A stretch of 48,099 nt of DNA from Planctomycetota bacterium (lineage in GTDB: Bacteria; Planctomycetota; GCA-2746535): contig NVWA01000085.1 of assembly GCA_002746535.1 (NCBI GenBank), forward strand, positions 1 to 48,099, in the 5' to 3' direction. The translations under genes and the position numbers were made by a program. Shown one piece after another: positions 16,286 through 25,543 of the stretch. Each line of letters opens with the position of its first letter. The first letter of the stretch is position 1. The notes under the pieces were generated by a model. The model searched no databases. It was given only the letters and a program-made list of their open reading frames with translations, and had not been told where the DNA came from.

Positions 16286-19200
16286 TTATTCAAACATATG
16301 ATTCTTTAATTCTATATAATCCTGTTCGAAAACATTTTGCTTTTTGACGCATAGTTTTATGAGTACTTTTTTATCCATTAAAAAGTAATTTTTTTCTGCA
16401 CCCATTGTATCGTCAATAAATTCATTTATCCCGGGCGTTTCATGATGGTATTCCTGGAATAAAAGGGAGTTTCTTATGGAATTATTATCTAGTAAATTTC
16501 CATATTGATCCGAAATATATTCAAGCCTTCTCCCTCGAAATATAGATAATGGTGTTATGATGTTATAGCTTGATGGTTTAATGCCTGTAAGATCTAGATC
16601 TATCGCATCTTGTCCTTGAGATGCAAATATATTAAAATCAGACATTATTTTGGAAATGTAGTCTCGGTTTAGGATACCTGAGAATTTGCCATCATTGCTC
16701 CATTCTCCAATTATTTTGCCTTCTTCGTTATATGATTTCCACGAGGGTATAGGCAAATTAAGTGAAAAAATAATTTCATTTTTCAATTTACCATTGGAAT
16801 GATAATGAAATTGTTTTCCACTATACATTTTATTTTCGTAGTTAATAAGTTTATTAATGTTTCCATTTTTGAAAAATGACTTTCGCTTAGTGATGAATTC
16901 CATTTTATATTCCCATTGATTTAGTAATGTTGAATCAGTAGAAAATTCTTGCCATAGTCCAACTCTTCTATTTTGAAAATAACGGCTAACTCTTATAAGA
17001 GTTGATTTCTCATTATACTGTTTTAATGTTTTGATTTGATCGACCGTATCAATGCTAAATTTAGGAGCACCATTGAGATGATAGCTTGATGATTGCAGTG
17101 GGAATTTAGAGCCTATTGAATAATTTAATTTCATTAGCTCCTCTCCACTTGTAGTAAAGTGTTGCCACACTCCTTTTTTACAATTTTCTGAGTATTCTCC
17201 TGTTTTTTTGATTTTTCCATTTGAGAAATAGTGTGTCCATAGTTTACACTTTTTGTCATCTTCAAATGATCCTTGAGTTTTTAAATTTCCATTGATGTGA
17301 AAACGTTTATAGCTACCATTTTTTAGTCCGTTCTTATACGTAATGAAATGTGATAACTTTCCATTACTAAAATATCTCTTTTCAGGCCCAGTTTTTTTAT
17401 CTTCAATGTATGTAAATTCTCTAAAAGGTTTTTCGTTGTGATCACTAATCTTCCAGACTCCATGTTTCTTATTGTTATCATAACTTTTTAAGTCTAATTG
17501 ATTATTAGTCTTTATGCCGTCTTCTGAGATATTTAAAATTGTAATAACTTTTTCACCCAGGTTCTTTTTTACTTTAATCGATTCAAAATGATTTAAATTT
17601 TTAAAATGAGATACAAAGAATGATAATGTGACGAATGGTAGACTTGTCTCATGTTCAAAAAGGATGTTCTTGCCTTCTTTTTTCATTGTAAATTTTGATT
17701 GACCAAAATACTTTAAATATAGTCTTTGGGTTAAAATTGTCAAAGAGGGCTTAATGAGTTCTTTGTATTCTTCCAAGTGTTGATACTTCATCGTTATGGA
17801 ATAAAGATAAGATGATAGACTGTTAATGGTTTCTTTGTCAGGATAGTATGCGATGGCAAGATGATTTTTTATAGAAAAATCAAATTCTTGTTCACTGAAA
17901 GATTTATTTGGGATTGAAATTTTTATCCAACTATTTGGTCCATTTTCTAATTTAATTCCGTAGGGACCTACTATTAAAGAATACATGGTGATAAGTGAGG
18001 ATGCTTTCACGCGAGAAATACTTTTAATATAATAGATAGCGTTTTCAGCATCATGTGAAAAGAAAACTTCTCCACTCATGTTGTTCTTTATTTGAAATGC
18101 AATAGAAGTAAACATAGCATCAGGAATTTTTGTTGTTTTTGATAATCCTTTGGCCCAATTTAAAAATGGATTGATGTTTAAATTGATAGCAGCATAGATT
18201 CTCTTTTTCTGATCTTTATTAAATCCTTCTTCTTCTATATTTTTTGTAAAGAGTTTAAGTATTCCTTGACTGTCTACGTTGGTTGTGATTGTTTGTTCTT
18301 TAAACATTCCATTTTCAATACTTGTTTTATAAGTCATTATAGATTCGTCAGTGTGCAAAAAAGGATGGCGAACTCTTTCTATTCCAAAACCACCAATGTA
18401 TTTGGCGGGTTTTGTTTGTGCTTTTGAGAATAGATTCTGATTATTGATTTCTTTATTTGGTTTTTCGATTTCAATTAACTTACCTTTGTAAATATAAAAA
18501 TAGGGGCCTTCTGACTTATAATTAAGGCTATCTAGTGTTTTAATTTTACTTTCATATACTGTTGAAACTGATTTAATTTTCCCTGTAATGGTAACCTCTT
18601 TTAAAAATATTTTCAATCGATCATCATGATTTTTGACTGTATCATTATGCTTATTGGAATAGATAGTCGATAAATCCGAAATCATTTTTTTTATTTTTAA
18701 TTGGCTTTGTTTGAAATCTTCATTGATCTTTAATCGTAATAAAAATGAACCTGATTTTGTCTCAATGTGAATTTCATTTACTAAAGTGAGTACTTCACGA
18801 AGAATATTTAGTTCAGTTTCTGTGAAGAATGTGCTGTTTAGGTGAACCATATCTAGAAGCTCTGGCGTTGCGACTTTCCAATCAATTGATGAGAGCTGAG
18901 ATTTAAGAGTTTTGTCAGACCATATTTTCCCAAAGGCGGTTTTTTGAAAATTATGGTTGAATTTTTTCAAATTAAATAGGGTGTTTTGGGAAGTTGAGTT
19001 TTCAAGGCCATATAACGTTTCATTTTTAACAGATTGTTTTTGATTATTATTGGTTTGCTCCTGCTTGATTGCTTGGTTTTCATTTAACAGAGGAGTTTCA
19101 TTTGTAACCCTTTCATTGTTGATAATATCATTTATTGAAATCAAATCTTTTTTTATTTTAGTATTATTATTTTGATTTTCTGCATTAGATTGTAAGTGTA

Positions 19201-19984
19201 GGATGGAAATACACAGCACCGTGGCTGAGATTAAAATTAGTAAACTTTTCATTAGTAGTCCTTTCAATGTGACTGTTGAAATCCCAATTCTCGATGGGAT
19301 TGATTTAATTGAATGAAATACCTCCGGAGGAATTGACGTCGTAACAGTTGTTGTAACTTGTTGATGTGCTAAAACTTCTGTTAATGTTGCAGCTGCGATA
19401 ACCAGGCCAGCGTGTTCAAAGCGCTTTCTTAACTGACCTAATGCTCGATTGATCAAAACTGGAATAGATTTGATCTGGTAACCTGTTTCTGTAGAGATTT
19501 CCAAATTGGTCATCCCCTCAAAATATTTTAATGCCAGTAACTTATGATCTTTTTGTTTCAAGCTACTTAGCATTTGATGTAAGTATTCTTTTAGTTCAAA
19601 GGATTCTTTTTTGTTATCTTTTATTTGTCCTTTAATTTTTTCTATGGCGTTGTGATTCTTTTCGATTAATTTAATTTGATTCTTTTGTTGCTTGATCAGA
19701 TTGAGAGCTTTGTTTCTTACTATTGTTCTTGACCATTTAGAAAAATTGATGGTGAAGTCATACTCTTCAAATTTTTTATTTTGCAGATAAAACTTCTGCA
19801 GATTTTTGTAAATGCTTATAAATGTTTCTTGAAGAGCGTCTTGATGCAAATCGCCAAAGGGTAAAAGTCTATTGGCCTGGGACAACAGATCTTTATGTGT
19901 CATCTCAATAAGCTTGTTCCAGCTTTCTTGATCGTTGGAATCAATTATGTTTTCTATTAATGGTTTCATTTTATTTGTGTTCAT
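16286..19984 (-). CDS. ECF sigma factor fused to transmembrane segment and MORN-like repeat domain
   Basis: A 1232-residue protein. Residues about 20-100 are sigma region 2 (LPFGDLHQDALQETFISIYK) and 130-190 region 4 (DHKLLALKYFEGMTNLEISTE). A membrane span follows at about 243-262 (LLMKSLLILISATVLCISIL). The remaining 960 residues are predicted outside the cytoplasm. From about residue 840 they hold tandem repeats of the YwqK/MORN type, such as KTGPEKRYFSNGKLSHFITY, KNGSYKRFHINGNLKTQGSF and WTHYFSNGKIKKTGEY, which often bind surfaces or lipids. Sensor and sigma factor thus appear to be one chain; release by proteolysis would be one way to act, but that is inference. Target promoters and the 500-residue middle part are unknown. 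Confidence 0.83.
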   Translation of the reverse strand: MNTNKMKPLIENIIDSNDQESWNKLIEMTHKDLLSQANRLLPFGDLHQDALQETFISIYKNLQKFYLQNKKFEEYDFTINFSKWSRTIVRNKALNLIKQQKNQIKLIEKNHNAIEKIKGQIKDNKKESFELKEYLHQMLSSLKQKDHKLLALKYFEGMTNLEISTETGYQIKSIPVLINRALGQLRKRFEHAGLVIAAATLTEVLAHQQVTTTVTTSIPPEVFHSIKSIPSRIGISTVTLKGLLMKSLLILISATVLCISILHLQSNAENQNNNTKIKKDLISINDIINNERVTNETPLLNENQAIKQEQTNNNQKQSVKNETLYGLENSTSQNTLFNLKKFNHNFQKTAFGKIWSDKTLKSQLSSIDWKVATPELLDMVHLNSTFFTETELNILREVLTLVNEIHIETKSGSFLLRLKINEDFKQSQLKIKKMISDLSTIYSNKHNDTVKNHDDRLKIFLKEVTITGKIKSVSTVYESKIKTLDSLNYKSEGPYFYIYKGKLIEIEKPNKEINNQNLFSKAQTKPAKYIGGFGIERVRHPFLHTDESIMTYKTSIENGMFKEQTITTNVDSQGILKLFTKNIEEEGFNKDQKKRIYAAINLNINPFLNWAKGLSKTTKIPDAMFTSIAFQIKNNMSGEVFFSHDAENAIYYIKSISRVKASSLITMYSLIVGPYGIKLENGPNSWIKISIPNKSFSEQEFDFSIKNHLAIAYYPDKETINSLSSYLYSITMKYQHLEEYKELIKPSLTILTQRLYLKYFGQSKFTMKKEGKNILFEHETSLPFVTLSFFVSHFKNLNHFESIKVKKNLGEKVITILNISEDGIKTNNQLDLKSYDNNKKHGVWKISDHNEKPFREFTYIEDKKTGPEKRYFSNGKLSHFITYKNGLKNGSYKRFHINGNLKTQGSFEDDKKCKLWTHYFSNGKIKKTGEYSENCKKGVWQHFTTSGEELMKLNYSIGSKFPLQSSSYHLNGAPKFSIDTVDQIKTLKQYNEKSTLIRVSRYFQNRRVGLWQEFSTDSTLLNQWEYKMEFITKRKSFFKNGNINKLINYENKMYSGKQFHYHSNGKLKNEIIFSLNLPIPSWKSYNEEGKIIGEWSNDGKFSGILNRDYISKIMSDFNIFASQGQDAIDLDLTGIKPSSYNIITPLSIFRGRRLEYISDQYGNLLDNNSIRNSLLFQEYHHETPGINEFIDDTMGAEKNYFLMDKKVLIKLCVKKQNVFEQDYIELKNHMFE

Positions 19985-20232
19985 AAAATTCTGCTTTTAA
20001 TAAGGTTAACATCTGGGAGCAGATTTAATTAACAGAAAAAAGAATTATTTTTTACTATTCTCTAATTGCAAACTCGATAAGAGTATTAATTTTATGTGGA
20101 TTAAATCCTGAACATCATAGTAAATTTTATAAGGTCGCATTTCAGAAATTGGATTGAAGAAATCTTAAAATATAATAAATTTGAATATTTGCTCAATCAT
20201 CAATTCAATAAAAGATTTTTTAGGTATGTTGC

Positions 20233-20496
20233 ATGGGAACCTTTATAATTGTTTTCGGCGGTTTAGTTTTATTCAAGCTAGGGTTTGATCGTTTATTTCG
20301 AAATCCTAAAACCAAAAAGAAAAAATCTAAAGAAATAAAACCTAAGCAAAAGCGAAACGATCCAGAAAAGGAAAGAGCTGTTGCGATCGAAAATTTAATG
20401 AAAAATTTAAGTCATGCTAAAACTAATCGTCCTGAAATTATTGAGCAGGATCCTGAGCTTGCAGCAAAAATATTAAAGCTTTGGGTGAAAAAATAA
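20233..20496 (+). CDS. Small membrane protein with a FliF-tail-like C-terminus
   Basis: An 87-residue protein. Residues 3-20 (TFIIVFGGLVLFKLGFDR) form one membrane span, followed by a very basic linker (KTKKKKSKEIKPKQKR) and an acidic-basic helical tail. The tail (IIEQDPELAAKILKLWVKK) resembles the C-terminal FliG-binding end of the flagellar M-ring protein FliF, which typically reads ENPE-x-AA-x-I-x-x-W. No flagellar gene is nearby, so this is only a similarity in pattern. The ATG is preceded by TAGGT. It stands alone, convergent with the gene at 20546. Function unknown. Confidence 0.65.
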   Translation: MGTFIIVFGGLVLFKLGFDRLFRNPKTKKKKSKEIKPKQKRNDPEKERAVAIENLMKNLSHAKTNRPEIIEQDPELAAKILKLWVKK

Positions 20497-20550
20497 TAAT
20501 TCGGGACACTTTAAGCGAGATATAAACTTCAATAATATACTCGAATTATT
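20495..20550. terminator. Candidate bidirectional terminator
   Basis: AATAATTCG (20495-20503) pairs with CGAATTATT (20542-20550). The stem overlaps the ends of both convergent genes. T-rich stretches follow on the plus strand (GTTTTATT) and on the minus strand (ATTTTTTC). The stem is AT-rich and the loop is 38 bases, so strength is uncertain. Confidence 0.4.
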
Positions 20551-22168
20551 GTTTTATTATTAGAGAGAACTCAGTTCTTTCAAAATTAAAAGATGGACTT
20601 GGTTTTAAGTTTATTGAGTCTAATTTTCCATTAAATACTTTTATATTTTTTGATCGTGGAGGTTCTTCATAAAAATATTGATTGCTCAAAGGATACCATG
20701 GTAGGTGTTCCATGTCATCTCTTTTGAATGACTTTTTTTCTGGTTGAATTTTTGATATTATACCAGCATTGTAGGTTTTAATTTTATGAGTTGTAAGTAA
20801 TGTTACCGTTTCTTCATTTACATCAAACCCATTATTAATTGGTTGTTTATGAAATAGTAAGTCTTGATTTTTAGTATGTTGAAAAACAAAATATTTATTA
20901 GAAAAGATGTTTTCACTTTTTAATTTTAAATATTGACCTTTATAGCGAATTTCCTGTTTAACATACTGACCCATTTTATTTTTATGTAGAATAATTTGAG
21001 AATCATTGATGGGTACCATTGGTATATTATGTTGTAACTCGAATTCGATTTTTTCAATATTTCCTTTTTGAAGAAGTATTTCTTTTTTAATTTTTGTATA
21101 CTTATTTGTATTTGAACCTTCAATCATTTGATAGACATAACCATTAATTTGATTTGTGGGAGAAAAATAAATGGCAGGTATTATTGATGCAATAGCTATC
21201 AGGCTTGCGATTCCTATTAAGGTTTTCTTTGGTTTTAATAAAGAAATTGTCATGAAAATTAAGAAGTAAATAATGATGTAGTAGATGGAGTGAGATGTTT
21301 TTCTTTTTGAAATGACATCGCTTAACTTGTTATCGTCTAAAATAGAGTTGTACCTATTCAGCTTACTCCATTTGATATGATGTTCAAATCGCTCTAACGT
21401 TTTTGAGATTTCATTTCGATTAAACGCTGTGAAAATAGAAACGTTGCCAAACAAAAGAGGCTTAATTGATGAGTTAGAGGCCATTTCTCTTACAATATCG
21501 CCTATTATTTTTTTCTTTTCTTTTTCAGTTAGACTATCAAACTCCTTTGGATTTTGAGCTAACTGTTTAAATAAATGTACGGTTAGAGGTCCTTGGTTTC
21601 TTAAACAATCGATGGAGTCAAAAATGACTGTGCCTCCTTTGTAGACCCAATTTTTTAAGGCTTCCGTCTTATTTGAAGAAGAAATAGTGGGGAAATCTTT
21701 AGTTATTATTAAGAGGTCAATCATTTGATAACCAGAGATTGATTCGGGTAGAAGGTTAGTTTCGAACACTTTAGTATTTTTACTCTTGATTTTAATTTCT
21801 TTTTGTTCTTCTCCTAATATTCCAATTAACATGGTCTCTTGATTTAATACTTGTAGTGGTAAGTTAATTAATTTTTTCTTGTTTGTATTTGGATTAATTA
21901 ATTCAATTAATGTTGAGCTGGATGACATCAATATTAAAGCTGATGAAGTGGTTTCATTCTGATAGCTTAAGTCATCTTGACTAATATTATTTTTTATGAT
22001 GTAAGGTCTGAATTTCCCTGATACTGATACGTTAACAGGTAGAAACGTACTGTTTCTGTAAAATGGACCCCAAATAAGATTTATATTTGGTTCATCATCT
22101 TCGGCGATTAAGTTGCTTATGCCTATTAGAAAAAGGAATGAAATAAGGTAAATTGATTGCTTATTCAT
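20546..22168 (-). CDS. Exported membrane protein of unknown function
   Basis: A 540-residue protein with a signal peptide (MNKQSIYLISFLFLIGISNLIA) and two adjacent membrane spans near residues 295-337 (YYIIIYFLIFMTISLL and LIGIASLIAIASIIPAIYF). The N-terminal outside part of about 260 residues includes LLIITKDFPTISSSNKTEALKNWV...GGTVIFDS, which looks like a Rossmann-type glutamine-amidotransferase-like fold without a visible catalytic triad, as in proteins near aerotolerance (Bat) operons. The C-terminal 200 residues look beta-rich. I do not recognise the family. It is followed 72 bases downstream of the STAS/kinase gene end and could be read through from that operon, but a hairpin lies between. 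Confidence 0.65.
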   Translation of the reverse strand: MNKQSIYLISFLFLIGISNLIAEDDEPNINLIWGPFYRNSTFLPVNVSVSGKFRPYIIKNNISQDDLSYQNETTSSALILMSSSSTLIELINPNTNKKKLINLPLQVLNQETMLIGILGEEQKEIKIKSKNTKVFETNLLPESISGYQMIDLLIITKDFPTISSSNKTEALKNWVYKGGTVIFDSIDCLRNQGPLTVHLFKQLAQNPKEFDSLTEKEKKKIIGDIVREMASNSSIKPLLFGNVSIFTAFNRNEISKTLERFEHHIKWSKLNRYNSILDDNKLSDVISKRKTSHSIYYIIIYFLIFMTISLLKPKKTLIGIASLIAIASIIPAIYFSPTNQINGYVYQMIEGSNTNKYTKIKKEILLQKGNIEKIEFELQHNIPMVPINDSQIILHKNKMGQYVKQEIRYKGQYLKLKSENIFSNKYFVFQHTKNQDLLFHKQPINNGFDVNEETVTLLTTHKIKTYNAGIISKIQPEKKSFKRDDMEHLPWYPLSNQYFYEEPPRSKNIKVFNGKLDSINLKPSPSFNFERTEFSLIIKQ

Positions 22169-22202
22169 TCACGGGCACTTATTTGGAGAGGGTGAAATAC
22201 AA

Positions 22203-22228
22203 TGGGCCTAATATGATTTATAGGCCCA
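22203..22228 (-). terminator. Hairpin after the HslVU-STAS operon
   Basis: TGGGCCTA (22203-22210) pairs with TAGGCCCA (22221-22228), an 8-bp GC-rich stem with a 10-base loop just after the stop of the STAS/kinase gene on the minus strand. The following ATTGTATTTC is only partly T-rich. Confidence 0.5.
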
Positions 22229-22239
22229 ATTCTTAAAGT

Positions 22240-23571
22240 CTAAATGCGACCTTTAACTAATGTTAGTTCGTTGCCTTTTTCGTTGTATCTAAGTTCATCA
22301 GTACATTTCATCATCAACATTATTCCAAGACCACCACGCATGCCTTTGGCATTTCTTTCACGTGATCTTTGAGCAGCAGTTTTATCTTCTGCAACACCCA
22401 TATAATGATGCCAATCGAAGCCTTCGCCTTCATCAGAAACTTTGATGTAAACTTTATCTTTACTTAGCGTATATTCAACTTTAACAGACCTGTCTTCTTG
22501 GCTTTTATTACCATGCCTATTGGCATTATCTGTACCTTCTCTGAAAGCTGCTCCGAGAGAAATAGCTGATTTTTCTTCTAAGCCGGTTTGACGCATTAGG
22601 TCAAGAATTAAGTCATTTACTCTTTCAATATCCATTGGACGACTATTGAATTGAAAATTTATGTGGTGATCTGTTTTCATTTTTTCTTTGGCAATTCTAT
22701 CATGTTCTTTGAGAGAAAGTTCAGAGAGTTGATCTAGATCAAATGGTTCTTGTAGCTTGTTGTCTTCTTTAAGTGTTAATCCATCTACTTTTTCTAAAGA
22801 TGCACCTTCTTCATATATTTTCAATATCGGAGTATTAGCTGTGCTTTTATCTCTTTTTAATTTGTTAATCAGCTCTTTACCTTTGCTGATTTTTTCATCA
22901 ATAATAATTAAATCAAAACGTTTCTTTTGGAGGGCAGATTCTGCTTCAGAAGCTTTGTTGAAAACAGATATTTTAGCTTTCTTTTTAGCAAATTTTCTTC
23001 GCATTATTTTTTCAAAGAAATCTTCCGCTGGAATAATCATCATGACGCTTACAACTGGCGCTTTCTTTTTAATATCAACCTTTACCTCTTCTCTTGGTTT
23101 TAGTCTATCAGATGTTTTTGCTGCATCGGTTGCTTTTTTAGCATCTGCTTGAGATTTCATATCTCGTTTTATTAATTTTGTTTCATCTGTAGTAGATTGG
23201 TTGTCTTGCCCATCAAGTATGGCAATGGCCTCCTCTTCTGATTCTGCAATTTTAATGACGGCATCTAATCCGAGTAAATCAATAGGATTACGAATATCGT
23301 CGCTTGCATTGGTAAGCACTATGCCACCACCTTTTTTACCCAATATGTCTACAAATTTGACTAGGATACCCATCGATGACGAATTGATATATCTCAATTT
23401 ACCAAGATCAAAAACTAGATTAATATCATTGTCTGCAACTAGATCAGTAATTTTCTTTTCAAATATATCAACTGACGTGCTATCACCAATGGCGCCTTCA
23501 ATTTCAACAATTGTAATTACTTTGCCGCTTGGTGCATTTTTGTTATACGCTGTAAAATATAATTCTGCCAT
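22240..23571 (-). CDS. STAS domain - pseudo-receiver - HATPase (RsbW-like) fusion
   Basis: A 443-residue cytoplasmic regulator of three parts. Residues 18-115 are a STAS domain of the anti-sigma-factor antagonist type, with the usual phospho-acceptor serines at YINSSSMG (Ser64-66). Residues about 173-288 have the receiver-domain fold pattern: Asp225 in LIIIDE stands where the phospho-acceptor lies, but the acidic pair is missing (MMIIPAED) and the conserved Lys is replaced (EPF), so it is probably a degenerate receiver. Residues 305-443 are a HATPase of the RsbW/SpoIIAB type with REGTDNANRHGN (N box), DEGEGFDW and GGLGIMLM. Antagonist and kinase, normally separate partners, sit in one chain. 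It is the last gene of the hslV-hslU-MshEN operon, ten bases downstream. Confidence 0.85.
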   Translation of the reverse strand: MAELYFTAYNKNAPSGKVITIVEIEGAIGDSTSVDIFEKKITDLVADNDINLVFDLGKLRYINSSSMGILVKFVDILGKKGGGIVLTNASDDIRNPIDLLGLDAVIKIAESEEEAIAILDGQDNQSTTDETKLIKRDMKSQADAKKATDAAKTSDRLKPREEVKVDIKKKAPVVSVMMIIPAEDFFEKIMRRKFAKKKAKISVFNKASEAESALQKKRFDLIIIDEKISKGKELINKLKRDKSTANTPILKIYEEGASLEKVDGLTLKEDNKLQEPFDLDQLSELSLKEHDRIAKEKMKTDHHINFQFNSRPMDIERVNDLILDLMRQTGLEEKSAISLGAAFREGTDNANRHGNKSQEDRSVKVEYTLSKDKVYIKVSDEGEGFDWHHYMGVAEDKTAAQRSRERNAKGMRGGLGIMLMMKCTDELRYNEKGNELTLVKGRI

Positions 23572-23581
23572 TAGAGTTCCC

Positions 23582-24214
23582 TTATCCTAAATCATCTAAT
23601 TTAAAGTTTATTCTTAAAAATCTGCTTAAATCATTTCGATCAAGCCTGTTCTCTACAATTAATGCTTGCGTCAAGGATTTCAAAAAGAGAACCGTTTTTC
23701 TTGATTCAGGATCCTTAGCACTTAAAAGCATTTCGTTTAGAGTGTATTCCCAAACCTCTTTGGTTTTCTTTTCTTCTTCTTCTTTGCTGGTTCCATAAAA
23801 AAAGTTATTTAAACATTTGTCGATCTGATGACCACTTGCCAGAATGACCTTGACTGTTTTGCCAGTCTTAAATTCAATCTCACTAATGATGTCGACATGT
23901 TCAGGGTGTGACATCGCAATTAGAACCTTAGTTCCATCTTCCCGCATAGGTAAGATTTGTTCGCTAGTTAAACTTTTTTGAGGTAATAATTTCATTAAAG
24001 TGGGGATTGGTTTAAAGTCTTTAAGGTCACTATATTCTAAACCTTCAGCATTCGCTTTAAATTTACCTAAAGATTCCTCGTCTATAAAATTCAATTTTAA
24101 AAGAATATCTTCGATATTACCACCAACGGATTCTTGTAGATCAGTAGCATCTTTTAATTGACTGCTACTAATGATTCCATCTTCTAATAGTTTTTTACCG
24201 AATATGTCTTCCAT
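23582..24214 (-). CDS. Stand-alone MshEN / type II secretion ATPase N-terminal domain protein
   Basis: A 210-residue protein. Residues 1-150 match the N-terminal domain of GspE/PilB-type ATPases (MshEN): FGKKLLEDGIISSSQLKDATDLQ and LLKLNFIDEESLGKFKANAEGL, then LLPQKSLTSEQILPMREDG and VLIAMSHPEHVDIISEIEFKTGK. No ATPase domain follows. Many MshEN domains bind cyclic di-GMP through an RLG-starting motif; here the Arg position reads DIFG, so binding is doubtful. The last 60 residues are charged and unrecognised. It lies between hslU (nine bases) and the STAS fusion (ten bases) in a tight operon, so a regulatory role together with that protein is likely but unproven. Confidence 0.8.
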   Translation of the reverse strand: MEDIFGKKLLEDGIISSSQLKDATDLQESVGGNIEDILLKLNFIDEESLGKFKANAEGLEYSDLKDFKPIPTLMKLLPQKSLTSEQILPMREDGTKVLIAMSHPEHVDIISEIEFKTGKTVKVILASGHQIDKCLNNFFYGTSKEEEEKKTKEVWEYTLNEMLLSAKDPESRKTVLFLKSLTQALIVENRLDRNDLSRFLRINFKLDDLG

Positions 24215-24223
24215 GAATTCTCT

Positions 24224-25543
24224 TTATAAAATATATTTACTTAAATCTTCGTTATCAACCACATCTTTTAAATTATTTATAACTGTTTCTTTATCAATTA
24301 AAACGGATTCACCTTTTCTTTCTGGCGCTGAAAAAGAAATATCATGCAATATTTTTTCTAAGACAGTGTGTAATCTACGAGCTCCAATATTTTGCATTTG
24401 TTCATTCAACTTACATGTTGAAGAAGCAATTTCAGCAATGCCTTCATCGTCAAAAGAGAGTTCAATTCCTTCTGTCGCAAGCATGGCAATATACTGTTTA
24501 ATTAGAGAATTTTTAGGTACTTCAAGTATTTTTTTGTAATCTTCTTCAGATAAACTGTCCAATTCTACACGAATAGGGAATCTACCTTGTAATTCGGGCA
24601 TTAAATCTGATGGTTTATTGCTGTGAAAAGCTCCAGCTGCAATAAATAGAATATGATCTGTATTGACGATCCCTTGTCTAGTTGTGACACTTGAGCCTTC
24701 AACTATGGGTAATAAATCTCTTTGAACGCCTCCTCTAGAAACATCCGGATTTGAACTATCATTTCGACCGGCCACCTTATCAATTTCATCTATGAAAATG
24801 ATTCCTGTGTTTTCGACTCTGTAAATGGCCTCTTTTGTCACGGCATCATCATCAATGAATTGTTTGGTAGCATCTTTAGCAAGGATTTCAATAGCCTCTT
24901 TAACAGGTACTCGTTTAGTTTGACTATTAGATCCTGGTGAAAATTTGGATAAGATATCTTGAAAGTCAATGCCCATATCTTCCATGCTATTGACAGCCGC
25001 AAACATTGGCTGTGCCATGGGTGCTTCTACTTGAATTTCGATCTCTTTGTCATTCAATTCGCCATTTTTTAATTTTTTACGAAATTTATCTCTTAAATCG
25101 GCTTCTAATTCCGGATCATCATTTGTTGGTGGTATTAAAATGTCTAATATTTTGTCTTCGGCAACAACTCTGGATTTTTCTTGGTGTTTTTCTGCGTATT
25201 CTTTTTGAACTTGATCAACAGAAACTTTAACCAAATCACGGATCATTGATTCGACATCTCGTCCATGATAACCCACTTCAGTGTATTTTGTGGCTTCAAC
25301 TTTTATAAAGGGTGCTTTAATTAATTGGGCCATTCGTCTGGCGATTTCAGTCTTACCAACCCCCGTTGGGCCAATCATGATAATATTTTTTGGAACAATA
25401 TCTTTTTGTAAATCTTTATCAATTTGTAATCGTCTCCATCGATTTCGAATAGAAATGGCAATTGATTTTTTAGCTTCCGTTTGACCAACAATGTATTTGT
25501 CTAACTGCGCGACAATTTCAGCAGGTGTATAATCAGCGCTCAA
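24224..25543 (-). CDS. hslU: HslU, ATPase subunit of the HslVU protease
   Basis: A 439-residue AAA+ unfoldase that feeds proteins into HslV. Seen: the N-terminal YTPAEIVAQLDKYIVGQ, Walker A GPTGVGKTEIARR, the I-domain insertion (about 110-235), Walker B IIFIDEID, RRGVQRD-like GGVQRDLLPIVEG, and the C-terminal tail EDLSKYIL that docks into HslV. The length is normal. The start is a TTG whose last two bases begin the TGA stop of hslV (four-base overlap TTGA), with GAGGAG eight bases upstream, so translation of the two subunits is coupled. The gene pair hslV-hslU is the classical order. Confidence 0.97.
   Translation of the reverse strand: MSADYTPAEIVAQLDKYIVGQTEAKKSIAISIRNRWRRLQIDKDLQKDIVPKNIIMIGPTGVGKTEIARRMAQLIKAPFIKVEATKYTEVGYHGRDVESMIRDLVKVSVDQVQKEYAEKHQEKSRVVAEDKILDILIPPTNDDPELEADLRDKFRKKLKNGELNDKEIEIQVEAPMAQPMFAAVNSMEDMGIDFQDILSKFSPGSNSQTKRVPVKEAIEILAKDATKQFIDDDAVTKEAIYRVENTGIIFIDEIDKVAGRNDSSNPDVSRGGVQRDLLPIVEGSSVTTRQGIVNTDHILFIAAGAFHSNKPSDLMPELQGRFPIRVELDSLSEEDYKKILEVPKNSLIKQYIAMLATEGIELSFDDEGIAEIASSTCKLNEQMQNIGARRLHTVLEKILHDISFSAPERKGESVLIDKETVINNLKDVVDNEDLSKYIL

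Noticed and set aside
22757..23590. Two plus-strand frames of about 130 codons opposite the STAS fusion
   Set aside because: Hydrophobic shadows of a strongly supported gene on the minus strand.
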